A DNA stretch of 64,000 nt from Phytophthora colocasiae (Eukaryota > Oomycota > Peronosporomycetes > Peronosporales > Peronosporaceae): contig JAGKQI010000093.1 in NCBI GenBank assembly GCA_018806915.1, positions 1,364,001 to 1,428,000 on the forward strand, given 5' to 3'. A program made the translations under genes and the position numbers. Under the pieces are notes generated by a model. It made no database searches. It saw only the letters and a program-made list of their open reading frames with translations, and had not been told where the DNA came from. Positions 31,441 to 41,449 of this stretch are shown piece after piece. The first letter of the stretch is position 1. Each line of letters starts with the position of its first letter.

Positions 31441-31989
31441 ATGCGTTTCTTCTCCCAATTTCTGGCTACGGTGGCGATTGTGGCGACTGGTGTCGCTGCT
31501 GAATTGGAAGATGGTGTCCAGCTGGGCGAGATTTTCGGTGGACCCCACGGCAAAAAGTACTCGGACATCGAGCTCGTTTCGGCCGGACAAGCGGTGAAAT
31601 CGATTACCATCCGCTCTTCGGATCGCGTCGACGCTGTCGCTCTAGACGTGGATACCATCCAGGGTGACCCGACCACATTCTACCATGGTGGCAATGGAGG
31701 TGACAAGAACACTCTCACGATGGGAGGAGACGAGCACGTTACGGGCATTGAGGTCCACTGGGGAAAGTACTACCGCAAGACTCGCGTCATGTACATTAAG
31801 TTCACCACCAACGCTGGTAACACCATTTCTGGCGGAACTCCACAGGAGAACACGGACAAGATCGACTCGGAAACCGCTCCTGAGGGCTACCAGCTTGGTG
31901 GCTTCCAGGGCTTCGCCGGCAACGAGTTGGACTCGGTTGGTGCCATCTGGACGAGCATTGAGCCTGTCGAAGAGGAAGGTAGCTTTTAG
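31441..31989 (+). CDS. Secreted jacalin-like lectin, intact copy
   Basis: 182 residues, no intron. Residues 1-20 are a signal peptide (MRFFSQFLATVAIVATGVAA), predicted cleavage before ELEDG. Residues about 25-178 form one jacalin-like beta-prism domain: GGPHGKKYSD, ITIRSSDRVDAV, FYHGGNGGDKNTL, EHVTGIEVHWG, TTNAGNTISGG and the closing GFQGFAGNELDSVGAIW. It should bind a carbohydrate outside the cell; ligand unknown. It is about 85% identical by eye to the broken copy at 19846-8991 and was its divergent neighbour. The 5' untranslated region and promoter, if it is expressed, must now lie within or beyond the MITE that ends at the base before its ATG. Confidence 0.9.
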   Translation: MRFFSQFLATVAIVATGVAAELEDGVQLGEIFGGPHGKKYSDIELVSAGQAVKSITIRSSDRVDAVALDVDTIQGDPTTFYHGGNGGDKNTLTMGGDEHVTGIEVHWGKYYRKTRVMYIKFTTNAGNTISGGTPQENTDKIDSETAPEGYQLGGFQGFAGNELDSVGAIWTSIEPVEEEGSF

Positions 31990-32326
31990 GTATTCTGTCT
32001 GACATTTTGAGTAACAAAGCTTCGTTCAACGTCTCTTAATTAATGGTTCAAGTGTTCTCGCGAATCTCACGTTATCCAGCTTCTCGAAAACTGGGCAAAG
32101 TGGACTTGTTTGCTAGGTGGGCAAGCTTATGAGTGATCACGCCTCAAAAGCGTACTTCGGATAAAGTTTCGCCAACGTGGCCGTTCCGGAGCTTGTGGGT
32201 CGGACCGACGACGTCGAAGCTGCTCCTCCATGCCGGGTAGGCGTGGTGGGGTGCGTTCCTCAATTGAGTGGCGGTTAGTGTACATGTACTACATACATGT
32301 ATCATACAGGGTGCGAAGTACTACCG
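31990..32326. other. Intergenic, 3' ends of lectin and MAP65-like genes
   Basis: Convergent 3' regions. No gene. A run of near-palindromic TACATGTA motifs lies at 32280-32305. Confidence 0.5.
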
Positions 32327-34485
32327 TTAACACAAACCGAATCGATCCGACAGTGAAAACTTTTCACTAACCTGCGTGCGACGTCTGCTGCGGACACCAT
32401 CGGTGGCTGAATTTCTCTGTTCGTTCATCGATAGCACTGGCTCCAGATGGACCTCGTCGTTCGTTGTCCTTTGCTGGTCGTATTTGGGATTGTCCGAGTG
32501 CATTTGCTCCAGGTACGGAAGCCCTGAAAACAATCGACACTTGGATTAGGCCACCTGGAGTAATGTACACACTGTATTATACAGGGACTCCAAGGTAATA
32601 CGCAAATACCTTTCCAGCGAAATCGCACCCCAGTTTCCTTTTCCCACTTCGCGATACGGTTCAGCAATATCGCGGTATACTTTGGCAGTTCTCGCTCGAT
32701 GCGTAGACGTGTCATCTCGTCTGGGACGCCGTGACTGGAAAGAGTTATAATAGACGATGTCATTGAACTACATGTAACGTTATCCAGGACGATACGCACT
32801 CTGCTCGAGCTTGTAGAATTTCTTCGCGCTTGGAGACGTACTGCTTTGAAGTATCAAATAGCTCAGTACTCTGCGGAAGACGCTCCAACAGGTAAACGTA
32901 CATTCATGAGTTCCCTCATGCCAAACGCTTGACGCTTCAGACGCTCAAGCGCTTTCTCATGCGCGCGGAATATCTTATAGGTCAGTTCGAAGTCGGGTGT
33001 TGTCATCATGGCAGTGAAGGAACTGCGTTGGTCAGAGCTGTATCCTAGCTGGTCTAAGTGCTTCGTAATAGCATCGCGTAGTTTTGCCACTTGCACAGCA
33101 GTCGCAGCAAAGCGTGTATGGTGACGTTGGAGTCTTGTAAGTTCTGCCTCGCACTATGAAGTTGGACAGTCAACTACACCCGAACTTGGTACACGCTGCG
33201 GATAATAGCTTACCGATGCGAGAGCAGCTTTCCCTACTCCTTGAACAGTCTTCCGGAAACGATTACGCTCCTCTTCGGAAATCTGTACATACAGGTTAGT
33301 GGAATTCATCTTGAAATACCACCACCCACCTGTAGTTCCCGCCATAGCTCGTGAATTTGTCCGAGCATTTCCGCTAAGCGTTCCTCTCGTTTGAGCTTGA
33401 GTTCTCGCAGTTCGACAGTTCTTTGCGATATCTTCTGAAGCATTTCGACCGACAAATCTCGCTTCTACAACAATAAAGAGGAGTAAGAACGCTATATGAA
33501 ACACCAACACCACATACCTTTAAGCGAGCATTGACTTCTGGCGCAAACGTGCGATCTGCTTCTATCTGCAGTTCTCGAGCAAGCTGCACGCATTCGCTCA
33601 CAGCCTCGAGAAAGGCAGCTCTTCTTGTATGCTATCGACAATCGAGTCACATTAGCGACTGCCAGCTTCCCACGTCCTCACATATTTCGTACCACTTCAC
33701 GCGACCTGTTCTTCACCAACTCCTGCAGATTCGCCTTGTAGTCTTCGCTAAGAATTGATTCATCAGAGGGCTATCGTATATTAAAACCGAGGACGGCCAG
33801 GACACTTTCCAACAAGATAACTTACCAGAACGGACGTAGTGCCCAACTTCTTGTCCATCTGACTCAATTGACCTCGAAGCTTGTTAACATCATCCAAACG
33901 ACTTGCGCGAACCTAATACAACAACAGCATTGAGTTTGCCAAAAATCAATCGACATGGTCGGAAAACCTACACTGTTCAGGAACTTAAACTCCATTTCAA
34001 GCGCTGCAAGTCGATCTCGAAGTGGCCCGTTGCAAAGCGGGTCCAGAGACCGGATGCACCACCCAGCAGACTTCATGTACGATGACAACTAATGAGTTAA
34101 GTGTGCAATAAGAGCTGGAGAAGGCAACATTTCCCACCTCGTTGCCTTGGAATTGCGTCTTAATCGTCTGCACCTCCTTCTCCAGCTCAGATACTCGCGT
34201 GGTGGCTCGTTCCACTTCTTTGTGCCAACTAAGCACTCTTGTTTGGCAGCTTTTGTTAACGGCAGCGACCAGAAGTTTCTCCTGCTCCAGCTTTTCGTCT
34301 GTAGTCAGGCCAAACTCTTGCCAGAGCTCAGTCAGCTGCACCAATGCGTCTTTCACAACTGATTGCACAGCCAGTTCTGCGCCAAATCGGTGCATATTGG
34401 GGCGGACTTTGCTGCCTGAAATTGACGGCATCCTGTTCTCCACCATGGCCAAAAGGGCAATGTGCATGTTGACACCAGATCGCAT
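32327..34485 (-). CDS. MAP65/ASE1/PRC1 microtubule-bundling protein, 11 exons
   Basis: Exons on the minus strand: 34485-34138, 34088-33972, 33912-33826, 33770-33682, 33623-33518, 33464-33330, 33282-33214, 33153-32902, 32870-32800, 32734-32610, 32523-32327. They join in frame to 531 residues, normal for the family. It is coiled-coil throughout. Family marks are LTELWQEFGL near the N-terminus, QIHELWRELQISEEERNRF in the middle (the 'LW..L.i..eer..F' motif), and KWEKETGVRFRWKGLPYLE near the C-terminus, followed by a disordered, RSRRR-containing tail. Such proteins crosslink antiparallel microtubules in the spindle midzone and help cytokinesis. All introns are GT-AG, but that between exons 8 and 9 would be only 31 bases, so it may be a frameshift instead. 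The start could also be Met14 (34446). It is divergent from RPSA. Confidence 0.82.
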
Positions 34486-34698
34486 ACGTCACCGCATCTG
34501 ATAATGGATACAATGATGTGTCCCACACTAACGTTTTAGAACTGTCGATATGGATACATTAATGTTTTGAACACAATGGTCTCCTCCGTTTAATTCCGAT
34601 CTGTTGTTTGGTTGGTGGAGGTCGAATGGGGAAATGGAAGTCCCCTATACTATCGTGCACTTTTCATCGCTCTTTGAAAGGAACAGGAATCAATCGCA
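34486..34698. promoter_or_regulatory. Short divergent intergenic region between MAP65-like gene and RPSA
   Basis: 213 bp must hold the 5' regions of two divergently read housekeeping genes. I see no clear oomycete initiator (GCTCATTYYNCAWTTT); the nearest is CACTTTTCATCGC at about 34658. The promoter role follows from the arrangement only. Confidence 0.4.
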
Positions 34699-35547
34699 AT
34701 GGCTACCCAACGTGAGGAGGACATCAAGATGATGCTGGCCGCTCAGGTCCACATCGGCACGCGCAATGCCGACTCCAAGATGGCGGACTACATCTGGCGT
34801 CGCCGCAACGACGGCATCCACATCATCAACGTGGGCAAGACGTGGGAGAAGATCATGCTTGCTGCCCGTGTGATCGTGGCCGTGGAGAACCCGGAGGACG
34901 TGATCGCCATCTCGGCCCGCCCGTACGGCCAGCGTGCTGTGCTCAAGTTCGCCCAGCACACTGGCTGCCAGGCGATTGCCAGCCGTTTCACCCCTGGTAC
35001 GTTCACCAACCAGATCACCAAGCAGTTCCGCGAGCCGCGTCTGCTGATCATCACGGACCCCCGCACCGACTCCCAGGCCGTGCGTGAGTCTTCGTTCGTC
35101 AACGTTCCCGTGATCGCTTTCTGCGACTCGGACTCGCCCCTGCAGTTCGTGGACGTGGCCATCCCTGCCAACAACAAGGGTAAGCTGTCCATCGGTCTGC
35201 TCTACTGGCTGCTCGCCCGTGAGGTGCTGCGTCTCCGCGGCACGATCTCGCGTGCTCTGCCGTGGGATGTGGCTGTGGACCTGTTCCTGTACCGTGACCC
35301 GGAGGAGCTCAAGAAGGCTGAGGAGGCTCAGGCCGCCGCCGCTGAGGAGGCCCAGGCCCAGGCTGGCTGGGGTGAGACCACGCAGACCCCTGCGGAGCCT
35401 GCTCTGTACGCCGCTGAGCCTGCTGCCCCTGCCGCTGCTTCGGAGTGGACTGCCACCAGCAACACGGAGTGGTCTGGCGAGGCTGGTGCTGCCCCGTCCT
35501 CCAACTGGGACGCCGCCGCCCCCGCTGCTGGCAGCGGATGGGACTAA
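34699..35547 (+). CDS. RPSA: 40S ribosomal protein SA (uS2)
   Basis: 282 residues, intronless, with the strong GC-ending codon bias of a highly expressed gene. The first 210 residues match uS2/RPSA closely: [73 protein letters not shown] and REVLRLRG. The Ala/Glu/Trp-rich C-terminal tail ([13 protein letters not shown]...SNWD...GSGWD) is typical of the eukaryotic protein. It is part of the small subunit head/platform and is needed for 20S pre-rRNA maturation. A poly-A signal AATAAA lies at 35760-35765. Confidence 0.98.
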   Translation: MATQREEDIKMMLAAQVHIGTRNADSKMADYIWRRRNDGIHIINVGKTWEKIMLAARVIVAVENPEDVIAISARPYGQRAVLKFAQHTGCQAIASRFTPGTFTNQITKQFREPRLLIITDPRTDSQAVRESSFVNVPVIAFCDSDSPLQFVDVAIPANNKGKLSIGLLYWLLAREVLRLRGTISRALPWDVAVDLFLYRDPEELKKAEEAQAAAAEEAQAQAGWGETTQTPAEPALYAAEPAAPAAASEWTATSNTEWSGEAGAAPSSNWDAAAPAAGSGWD

Positions 35548-35801
35548 ATCTCCTGTCGTTCCATCAATGATTGGACGGTTCGTTGCAGTGATGTTTGCGA
35601 TGCTGTGACTTACTGAATGACCTCGGTTCTTTCGACGATGAAGTATGTTTTGGAGTGCAAGTGGCTGCTTATGAGCGGGAGTGGATGCATGGAATAGACG
35701 ACGGTGTTATGCGATGGCACCTGGTTAATGCGACCAATAACTCCCGTTAATGGAGACACAATAAAAAACACTCTTCAAGACATTATCGTACTACTTTATC
35801 T

Positions 35802-35873
35802 TTCTTCTTCTTCTTCTTCTTCTTCTTCTTCTTCTTCTTCTTCTTCTTCTTCTTCTTCTTCTTCTTCTTCTTT
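35802..35873. repeat. (TTC)n microsatellite, about 24 copies
   Basis: Nearly perfect TTC run about 40 bases after the RPSA poly-A signal and 160 bp upstream of the next start codon. A long pyrimidine tract of this kind is likely to vary in length between isolates. Confidence 0.98.
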
Positions 35874-36032
35874 CAATCTCGTTACACAAAATGGATAATT
35901 CACGGTAACTGTATTTCATGTGTCGTACATAGAATTCCACAGAAGATCCAGCATACAAACACCAAGTGAAAAATTGTGGCTGCCTCTCGCCGGCTCGCAC
36001 AAGAAAATCCGAGCCAAAGCAGACTGGAAGAC

Positions 36033-38406
36033 ATGAGCGAGGTGGACGCGGCCGCCCCGGAGGCGCCTCCCGCCGCTCCTGCACCCGCTCAAGCCGAGTC
36101 AAAGCCACAGGAGACAGAGAAGATGACGGTGGACGCGAAGGTAGCGGAAAAGGAGGCCTCTAAGGACGTGAGCAAGGGCAAAACCGACGACCAGACCCCC
36201 ACTGGCCGCAAACGTCGCACGTCGAGCCCACGCGTGGCAAAGAAGTCCGACGATACGGAGAATAAGCCAGCAGAAGGTGAGGACACGGAGTCAGAGCCTG
36301 AGAAGCAGCCTAAAAAGCGCGCTAAGACTACGAAAGGCGCTAAAAGAGGCCCCAAGCCTGGTCGCAAGAAGAAAATAGTTGCTGCTGAGCCTGACTCCGA
36401 TGAAGAGCAGAGGGAGGCGGAGAAGAAGGTAGATGCTCTGAGTGAAGACATCAAAGGAAGATTCGGCCAGATTGTCTGGGCCAAGATGGGCGGTTATCCT
36501 TACTGGCCGTGTATCATCACGGATCCGCGACTATTGCCCCAGAATTTGCAAAAGACGGCCATGAAGACGTTGGAGACCAAATTTCTGGTGTTCTTCTTTG
36601 TGTCCAATAACTATGCAGCTATTGCGTTTAAGAACGTCGAACCCTGGGACGATGCCAAGCACAAGTACCGCGAAGGATTCCCAGATAAGGACGCGAAGGC
36701 GCCCAAACGACGGGTTGTCCTCATGGAGGCAATCGAGTTGGCTGATGTACGTGTACTACTGGATAGTAAGGTGTCCGTGATACTCATGCGTGTGTGTTGT
36801 ACAGAAAGAGATTAAGTTACCGATTGAGGAGAGAGCTGACGGTTTGCTGAAGCCTCAGGAAAAGATTGATGTGGCGGTTCCCCCCGCACCTGTCAAGCGA
36901 AAGCCTGGCCGACCCCCGAAGGTGAAGACGGCCGTGAGGAAATCGCAAACAGCACGAAAGTCTGTTCAAGAAGGGGCGGATGTTAAGGAAGCGTCGGCGT
37001 CTACACAAGAAGAAGAGGAAGATTCTGCAGGTCCAGCGCTGAGTAAAGAGGAGATTAAAGCGAAAGTGGCAAGTCGCAAGACACCGAAGAAGAAGGGGGC
37101 CGATGAAAGCATCAGTGTTGCAGGAACTACTGCTAAGAAAGTGCCCAAGGCGACTGCAAAGCACGGAAAATCTAATGGATCGACTGAGATTGACAGTAAG
37201 CGGAAGAAGGAGATCGAGCTTGTGGTCCCCCACAAGACGGTGAAGTCGGCTGATATTCGTGAGATGACTGAAGAAGCAGCTAAGAAGAAGCTCAGCGGCT
37301 CAAAAAGTAAAGCAAAAGTCGACAAAGGGGACTACAAGGTGGGTGATCTAGCTTCATTCGCAAGGAAGATGGCTCGACTACAGGCAAAGGAATCGGCACG
37401 GAACAACGACGAGCTAGTGGGCATGATGCAGGAGCTGTTCAAGGAGACATTGATGTATCGTTCAGACGTGGAGCGATCGGGATTGGCTTCCATGATTGCT
37501 GCACTGCGCAAAAGCTTGAGCCCTACGGTCGGTAAAACAGCAAGCGCTCTTCGAAAGCACATGATGAACATTCTGAGCACCGACACAGACATCAGCCATT
37601 TGGGTAAGAAGGGCAACGACGACGCTACTACACACGGCACCAAAAAGCGGAAGGCTGAAAATGGCAGCTCTATAAAGTTGGAAGAACACACGCCCTTTGC
37701 AGAGAACAGCGATGCCAAGACAACGTCAGATGCAAAGGACAAAGTACCGTCTACCCCTAAGAAAGGTTCTCCTGTAAAAAAGGAGGACTCGAAGGATGCC
37801 GAAGCAAAGCCAAAGGAAGAGAAGACGTCTAGTGCACCAGGGGTGGATAAGTCGTCAAAGGACACAGTTACGAAAACTGAGGATCCCGTCGAGGCAACTT
37901 CAACCACAGATAAGCGATCAGCCTCTCCGGTGAAGACAGAAATGCCTGTCAAAGGTGCTGCAGAAGACAAAGAAGACCCCTTTGAAGCGCCGGAGAACCT
38001 GGACAAGAACCGAACTATCTGTGTAGACATGCTGAGTAAAATCCTTGAGAAGGATGGATCTCATCGTTCTGATTTGGCAAACGAGATCGAGGTACGTCCA
38101 CTGTCTTGTTCGTCGGCGCTGGGGAAGTAGCCAGACGCTAACTGATGGGTTATAAATGTGGTTCTTAGGCTGCTTTGTTCGAGCGCTTCAAGGAGAGCAA
38201 TGATGATTACTTGAGCCAAGCACGTATCATCATATTTGGTCTGAAGGAGAACGCCCCCATGCGAGAGCGACTCTTTTCTGGTGCTTTGCACTGTCTGGAG
38301 CTTGCGTATGCTGACGATGCGGTAAGTCTCTTGTGAGATTAGGCTAGAAGAGATATGATTCTCATGATTTTCTTGTGCCGTACAGTTTTTCAAGACGTCG
38401 GAGTGA
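36033..38406 (+). CDS. PWWP-domain chromatin protein with TFIIS-like domains
   Basis: Four exons: 36033-36746, 36805-38091, 38169-38321, 38386-38406; 724 residues. ATG at 36033 is used because the frame upstream has only a GTG. Residues 1-145 are disordered, acidic/basic, with AT-hook/NLS-like runs (KRGPKPGRKKK). Residues about 148-240 are a PWWP domain (FGQIVWAKMGGYPYWPCIITDPRLL). A second basic region with KRKPGRPPKVK follows. Around residues 425-510 (DLASFARKMARLQ...DVERSGLASMIAALRKS) is a helical segment like the LEDGF/TFIIS N-terminal bundle. The C-terminus (NRTICVDMLSKILEKDG..., SQARIIIFGLKEN, LRERLFSGAL-like) fits a TFIIS central domain. It probably reads methylated histone tails at transcribed genes. 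Domain 1 and 3 are clear; the middle bundle is less certain. Confidence 0.8.
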
Positions 38407-38553
38407 TTGGACCTCACCACACAGGAGCTGTAGGGAAGCTACTTACCCATTGTTGATCTTCTCTTGAGTTATTAACAAGCAAATAGGCATGAGGTCGTCT
38501 ACAGTAACTTGAAGCTGTTGAATCTGCATGTCACTACTAGACTTGGTTTCACT

Positions 38554-38607
38554 ATGTGTCACTCGAACGAACGCATATCATTTGGCACAATCAAGAGCTC
38601 CCCCTAA
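38554..38607 (+). other. Possible short upstream ORF of twinfilin
   Basis: ATG at 38554 opens 17 codons ending in TAA at 38605-38607, 8 bases before the twinfilin ATG. Whether the transcript includes it is unknown. Confidence 0.25.
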
Positions 38608-38615
38608 ACGAGACC

Positions 38616-39917
38616 ATGGCAAGAGCGAACCTCCTGTTGAATGCAGAGCTCGAGCGCGCGTTCGCCGATGCCCAGAGCGGTAAACAACGCTTCGTCAAGG
38701 TGTCCATTGACGGTGAGTCTTTCGTGCTGAGTGCAGAAGGATCCGCGACGTCGGAGCCGCGCAACGATGTGGCACAGCTGGTGTCGTCCAACCTGAATGC
38801 TGAGCAGGCAGCTTTCGTGCTGCTGTGCCCCGATACAAATGTGGCAGCACTGCGATGGGTTCTACTGGCATTTGTTCCTGAGAGCGTGAGTGTGCGTGAC
38901 CGCATGCTTTACTCGTCGTCGCGCGATTCGCTTAAGAAGCAGCTGGGACTCAACTACTTCTCGGGCGAGTTCCACGCCACGGAATTGGTGCGTTGCCTGA
39001 ATAAAGAGTGCAGGAGAGCTCGACGCTTATGGATTTGTGTGAGGTATTGTAGAGTGAAGTGACGTGGGAGAATTTCCTAGAAGCAAGGAAGAAGCAGGCA
39101 GCGGATGCACCACTGTCCGAGTCGGAGCGATTGCTCAAGGAAGCAGCTTTGTTGGAGCGTGATACAAACGTAAAGTCCAGTGCAATGGGTGTCGTGCCCT
39201 TTGAGATCACACAGAATGTGCGTGACAAGCTGAGACTACTGCAGGACAACAAGTTCGACTGGATCGCGATGGTGAGGTTAAATGGGTTGCATATTTGAAA
39301 GGGAGTGCTGACAATGTATTATTGTGTCGGACTGGTAGAAACTGAGTGATGACAGCGAGAGTGTTGAGGTGGTGAAAAGTCTGGAGAATGTAGAGCTGAT
39401 TGACGTGCCTACTGCACTTGACCGCCGCACACCGAGTTTTGTGGCGTATCGCTACCGCGGACTGGTGGCATCGGGTGCTACGTCTGCTCTGAGTAAGCTT
39501 ATTTTGTAGCCTGTTGTTTGTTGTATGGCCTTTGCTAAGTCTGAATTCGCTGGCTGTTGTTAGTTTTCATGTATGTGTGCCCAGAAGACTCGCCTGTGCG
39601 TCTGAAAATGGTCTACTCCACTTGTAAGGCCACGGTACTCGCTGTTGCCAACGAGGAGCTCAATATCAAGTTTGACTACACGGTGAGTTATAAGTCTGCT
39701 CGTGGTTCTCGTCCGTATCGACTGATGAATGACTTTTTATCATCAGATGGAGATCAACAACCCTTCCAGCGCTGTAGACGACATTCGCTCCGAGTTGGCG
39801 CCGCCTAAGACCGAGGAAGAGATGAAACCACGTGAATTTGCACGCCCCGCTGCTCCTGGAGGTCGTGGACGTGGTCGAGGTCGAGGAAGAGGTCGTGGTC
39901 CTCCTGGCGCTCAGTAA
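38616..39917 (+). CDS. TWF: Twinfilin (two ADF-homology domains) with RG-rich tail
   Basis: Five exons: 38616-38987, 39053-39271, 39339-39492, 39564-39682, 39747-39917; all GT-AG; 344 residues, the usual twinfilin length. The first ADF-H domain spans about residues 1-135 (AELERAF..., VLLCPDTNVAALRWVLLAFVPESVSVRDRMLYSSSRDSLKKQLG). A linker (SERLLKEAALLERD) is followed by the second ADF-H domain, about 160-310 (KLRLLQDNKFDWIAM, VELIDVP, FMYVCPEDSPVRLKMVYSTCKATVL). Twinfilin binds actin monomers and capping protein and promotes filament turnover. The tail here is six RG pairs ending GPPGAQ, unlike the short basic capping-protein-binding tail I know from animals. The stop lies 145 bp from the convergent SRP19 gene. 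Confidence 0.88.
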
Positions 39918-40062
39918 GTAAGGTGCCTTTCAACAAGTGAAAAGGCCACATTTGAAGCATGAATGGCACTGTATTGAACCAGACTCTAGCCTGTTGCCTG
40001 AGGTCGCTGCTATTCTTGCAATCATCACGAAGTAGGATCTCTCCTCAGCGGGAATGCTGTGT

Positions 40063-40881
40063 TTATCTTCTGCCTTTCTTCTTTCCCTTCTTCTTGCCAC
40101 CTCCCGATGACGAGGCTGTAGTAGCTCCAGCGGCTGCCTCTGCTGCTTTCTTCTTGGCCTCCTCAGCTTCCTTTTCAAGCCGCACCTTGCGGGATTGTAG
40201 CTTGGGGATCAGCTCCGCCATCTTCACCATGAGCGTCTTGCGGTTCGGGATCTCCGGGTTCTCAGGCGAGCCATCTTCGCGCACAAGACGCACTCGGATG
40301 CGGCCAGACACGAGCCAGTCACGCGGATACTTCTTGACCGGTTCGAGAACGTGTGGCAGCTTGAAGTAGGTGCAGACCTCTGACATTTCATCAGCAATGG
40401 GGGTCTCACATGCCTGTTCCTTAGGAATACGACGACCCTGTTGCACGGTCTTCTTGTTGTCGATGTAGTTCGGGTAAAACGTGAAGAAGGTCGACGTGGG
40501 GCTGCCCTCCGCCAGTCCGTAAGCGTAGATGATCTTGGGTCGCATAGGCTCCATGGGCGGCATCATTCCAGGCATACCGGGCATACCCATACCGGGCATT
40601 CCACCCATACCAGGCATTCCACCCATACCGGGCATTCCACCCATACCGGGCATTCCACCCATACCAGGCATTCCACCCATACCCTGCATCATCTCCATCA
40701 TCTGGGACATATCCGGCATGCCTCCGCCGCCACCTCCGCCCAACATGCCCATAAGGTCGGCAGGGTTGAACTGACCTGGGTGTGGTCTTGTGCGGCTCGG
40801 AGCCGGCTGTGCCATCGGGACGGCATTCGAGTCGTAGCGCTCTCCCGCGACGTTCTCCTTAGCGCGGCCCTTACGCACCAT
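40063..40881 (-). CDS. SRP19: Signal recognition particle SRP19 with Met/Gly/Pro-rich N-terminal extension
   Basis: 272 residues, intronless. The SRP19 core is at about residues 125-235: FYPNYIDNKKTVQQGRRIPKEQACETP, then KKYPRDWLVSGRIRVRL and the PNRKTLMVKMAELIPKL helix; the Lys/Gly-rich tail (GGGKKKGKKKGRR) is also usual. SRP19 binds the tips of SRP RNA helices 6 and 8 and lets SRP54 join. The first about 120 residues are not found in the animal or yeast proteins I know: a Gly run (GMLGGGGGGGMP), MMEMMQ, then GMGGMP repeats. This Met/Gly style is typical of the SRP54 M-domain tail. The core is shorter proteins' size plus this extension. ATG at 40881-40879. Confidence 0.88.
   Translation of the reverse strand: MVRKGRAKENVAGERYDSNAVPMAQPAPSRTRPHPGQFNPADLMGMLGGGGGGGMPDMSQMMEMMQGMGGMPGMGGMPGMGGMPGMGGMPGMGGMPGMGMPGMPGMMPPMEPMRPKIIYAYGLAEGSPTSTFFTFYPNYIDNKKTVQQGRRIPKEQACETPIADEMSEVCTYFKLPHVLEPVKKYPRDWLVSGRIRVRLVREDGSPENPEIPNRKTLMVKMAELIPKLQSRKVRLEKEAEEAKKKAAEAAAGATTASSSGGGKKKGKKKGRR
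40592..40690 (-). repeat. 18-bp tandem repeats coding GMGGMP in SRP19
   Basis: About five copies of an 18-bp unit (plus-strand GGCATTCCACCCATACC(G/A)) encode the Gly-Met-Gly-Gly-Met-Pro hexads. The near identity of copies suggests recent slippage and variable copy number. Confidence 0.9.
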
Positions 40882-40893
40882 GGTCTCGATTTA

Positions 40894-40952
40894 CAATGAA
40901 AGGACTATGAAAGGACTATGGACTATGAAAGGACTATGAACTATGAAAGGTT
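40894..40952. repeat. ACTATGAAAGG tandem repeats in the SRP19/giant-gene divergent region
   Basis: Four to five imperfect copies of an 11-bp unit (GGACTATGAAA), some shortened, lie 13 bp upstream of the SRP19 start codon. They could be part of the 5' untranslated region. The rest of 40882-41449 shows no gene. Confidence 0.8.
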
Positions 40953-41242
40953 TTGCGTTCTGAATGCACAGTTACTTAGCGCTTACATCGATGTAGTGCG
41001 AGTGTTACATGCGCGCCTCCGCAACGAAAGCAACATGGTGTGTGCGCTAGCATGTCTTGTATATATTTAGCAAGTCTCGCCGTCGAATGCGCACTTGCAG
41101 GCCTACAGGATAATTCCCCCAAGCATCACGGAGTCAAAACTAAATATGTTTTACGCTTATACAAAATAGCAGGGACTCCGAATGGCGATCACAACTCAAC
41201 CAAAAAGCTTCAGCTCTTTTGCCGAATAATAACCATCACTCT

Positions 41243-41258
41243 GCTCACTTTCAGAGCG
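41243..41258 (+). promoter_or_regulatory. Candidate oomycete initiator upstream of the giant gene
   Basis: GCTCACTTTCAGAGCG resembles the oomycete transcription start consensus (GCTCATTYYNCAWTTT) in its first half. It lies about 205 bp before the start codon at 41450. Weak match, included as a candidate only. Confidence 0.3.
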
Positions 41259-41449
41259 GAGCCCTCACTCATGATGCCGCTGTCCCTCGCTCCAGACACG
41301 CGAGCCAATATGCAACTCTACAGTGTACAGATCACCTGACAAAGTGGATAGCAACTCGTGCTCTCTTTGGCGTCCTTTCGCGCCTTCCACCAAGATCCAC
41401 AATTCAAAACTCGGAGGACGCTTGACAGGCATCAGCCCTAGTAAAGGCT

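Noticed and set aside
35791..36108. Arg-rich minus-strand frame over the TTC repeat
   Set aside because: It is a translation artefact of the microsatellite and the antisense of the PWWP gene.
40441..40899. Plus-strand His/Thr and Ile/Pro repeat frames opposite SRP19
   Set aside because: They are antisense shadows of the GMGGMP-coding repeats.
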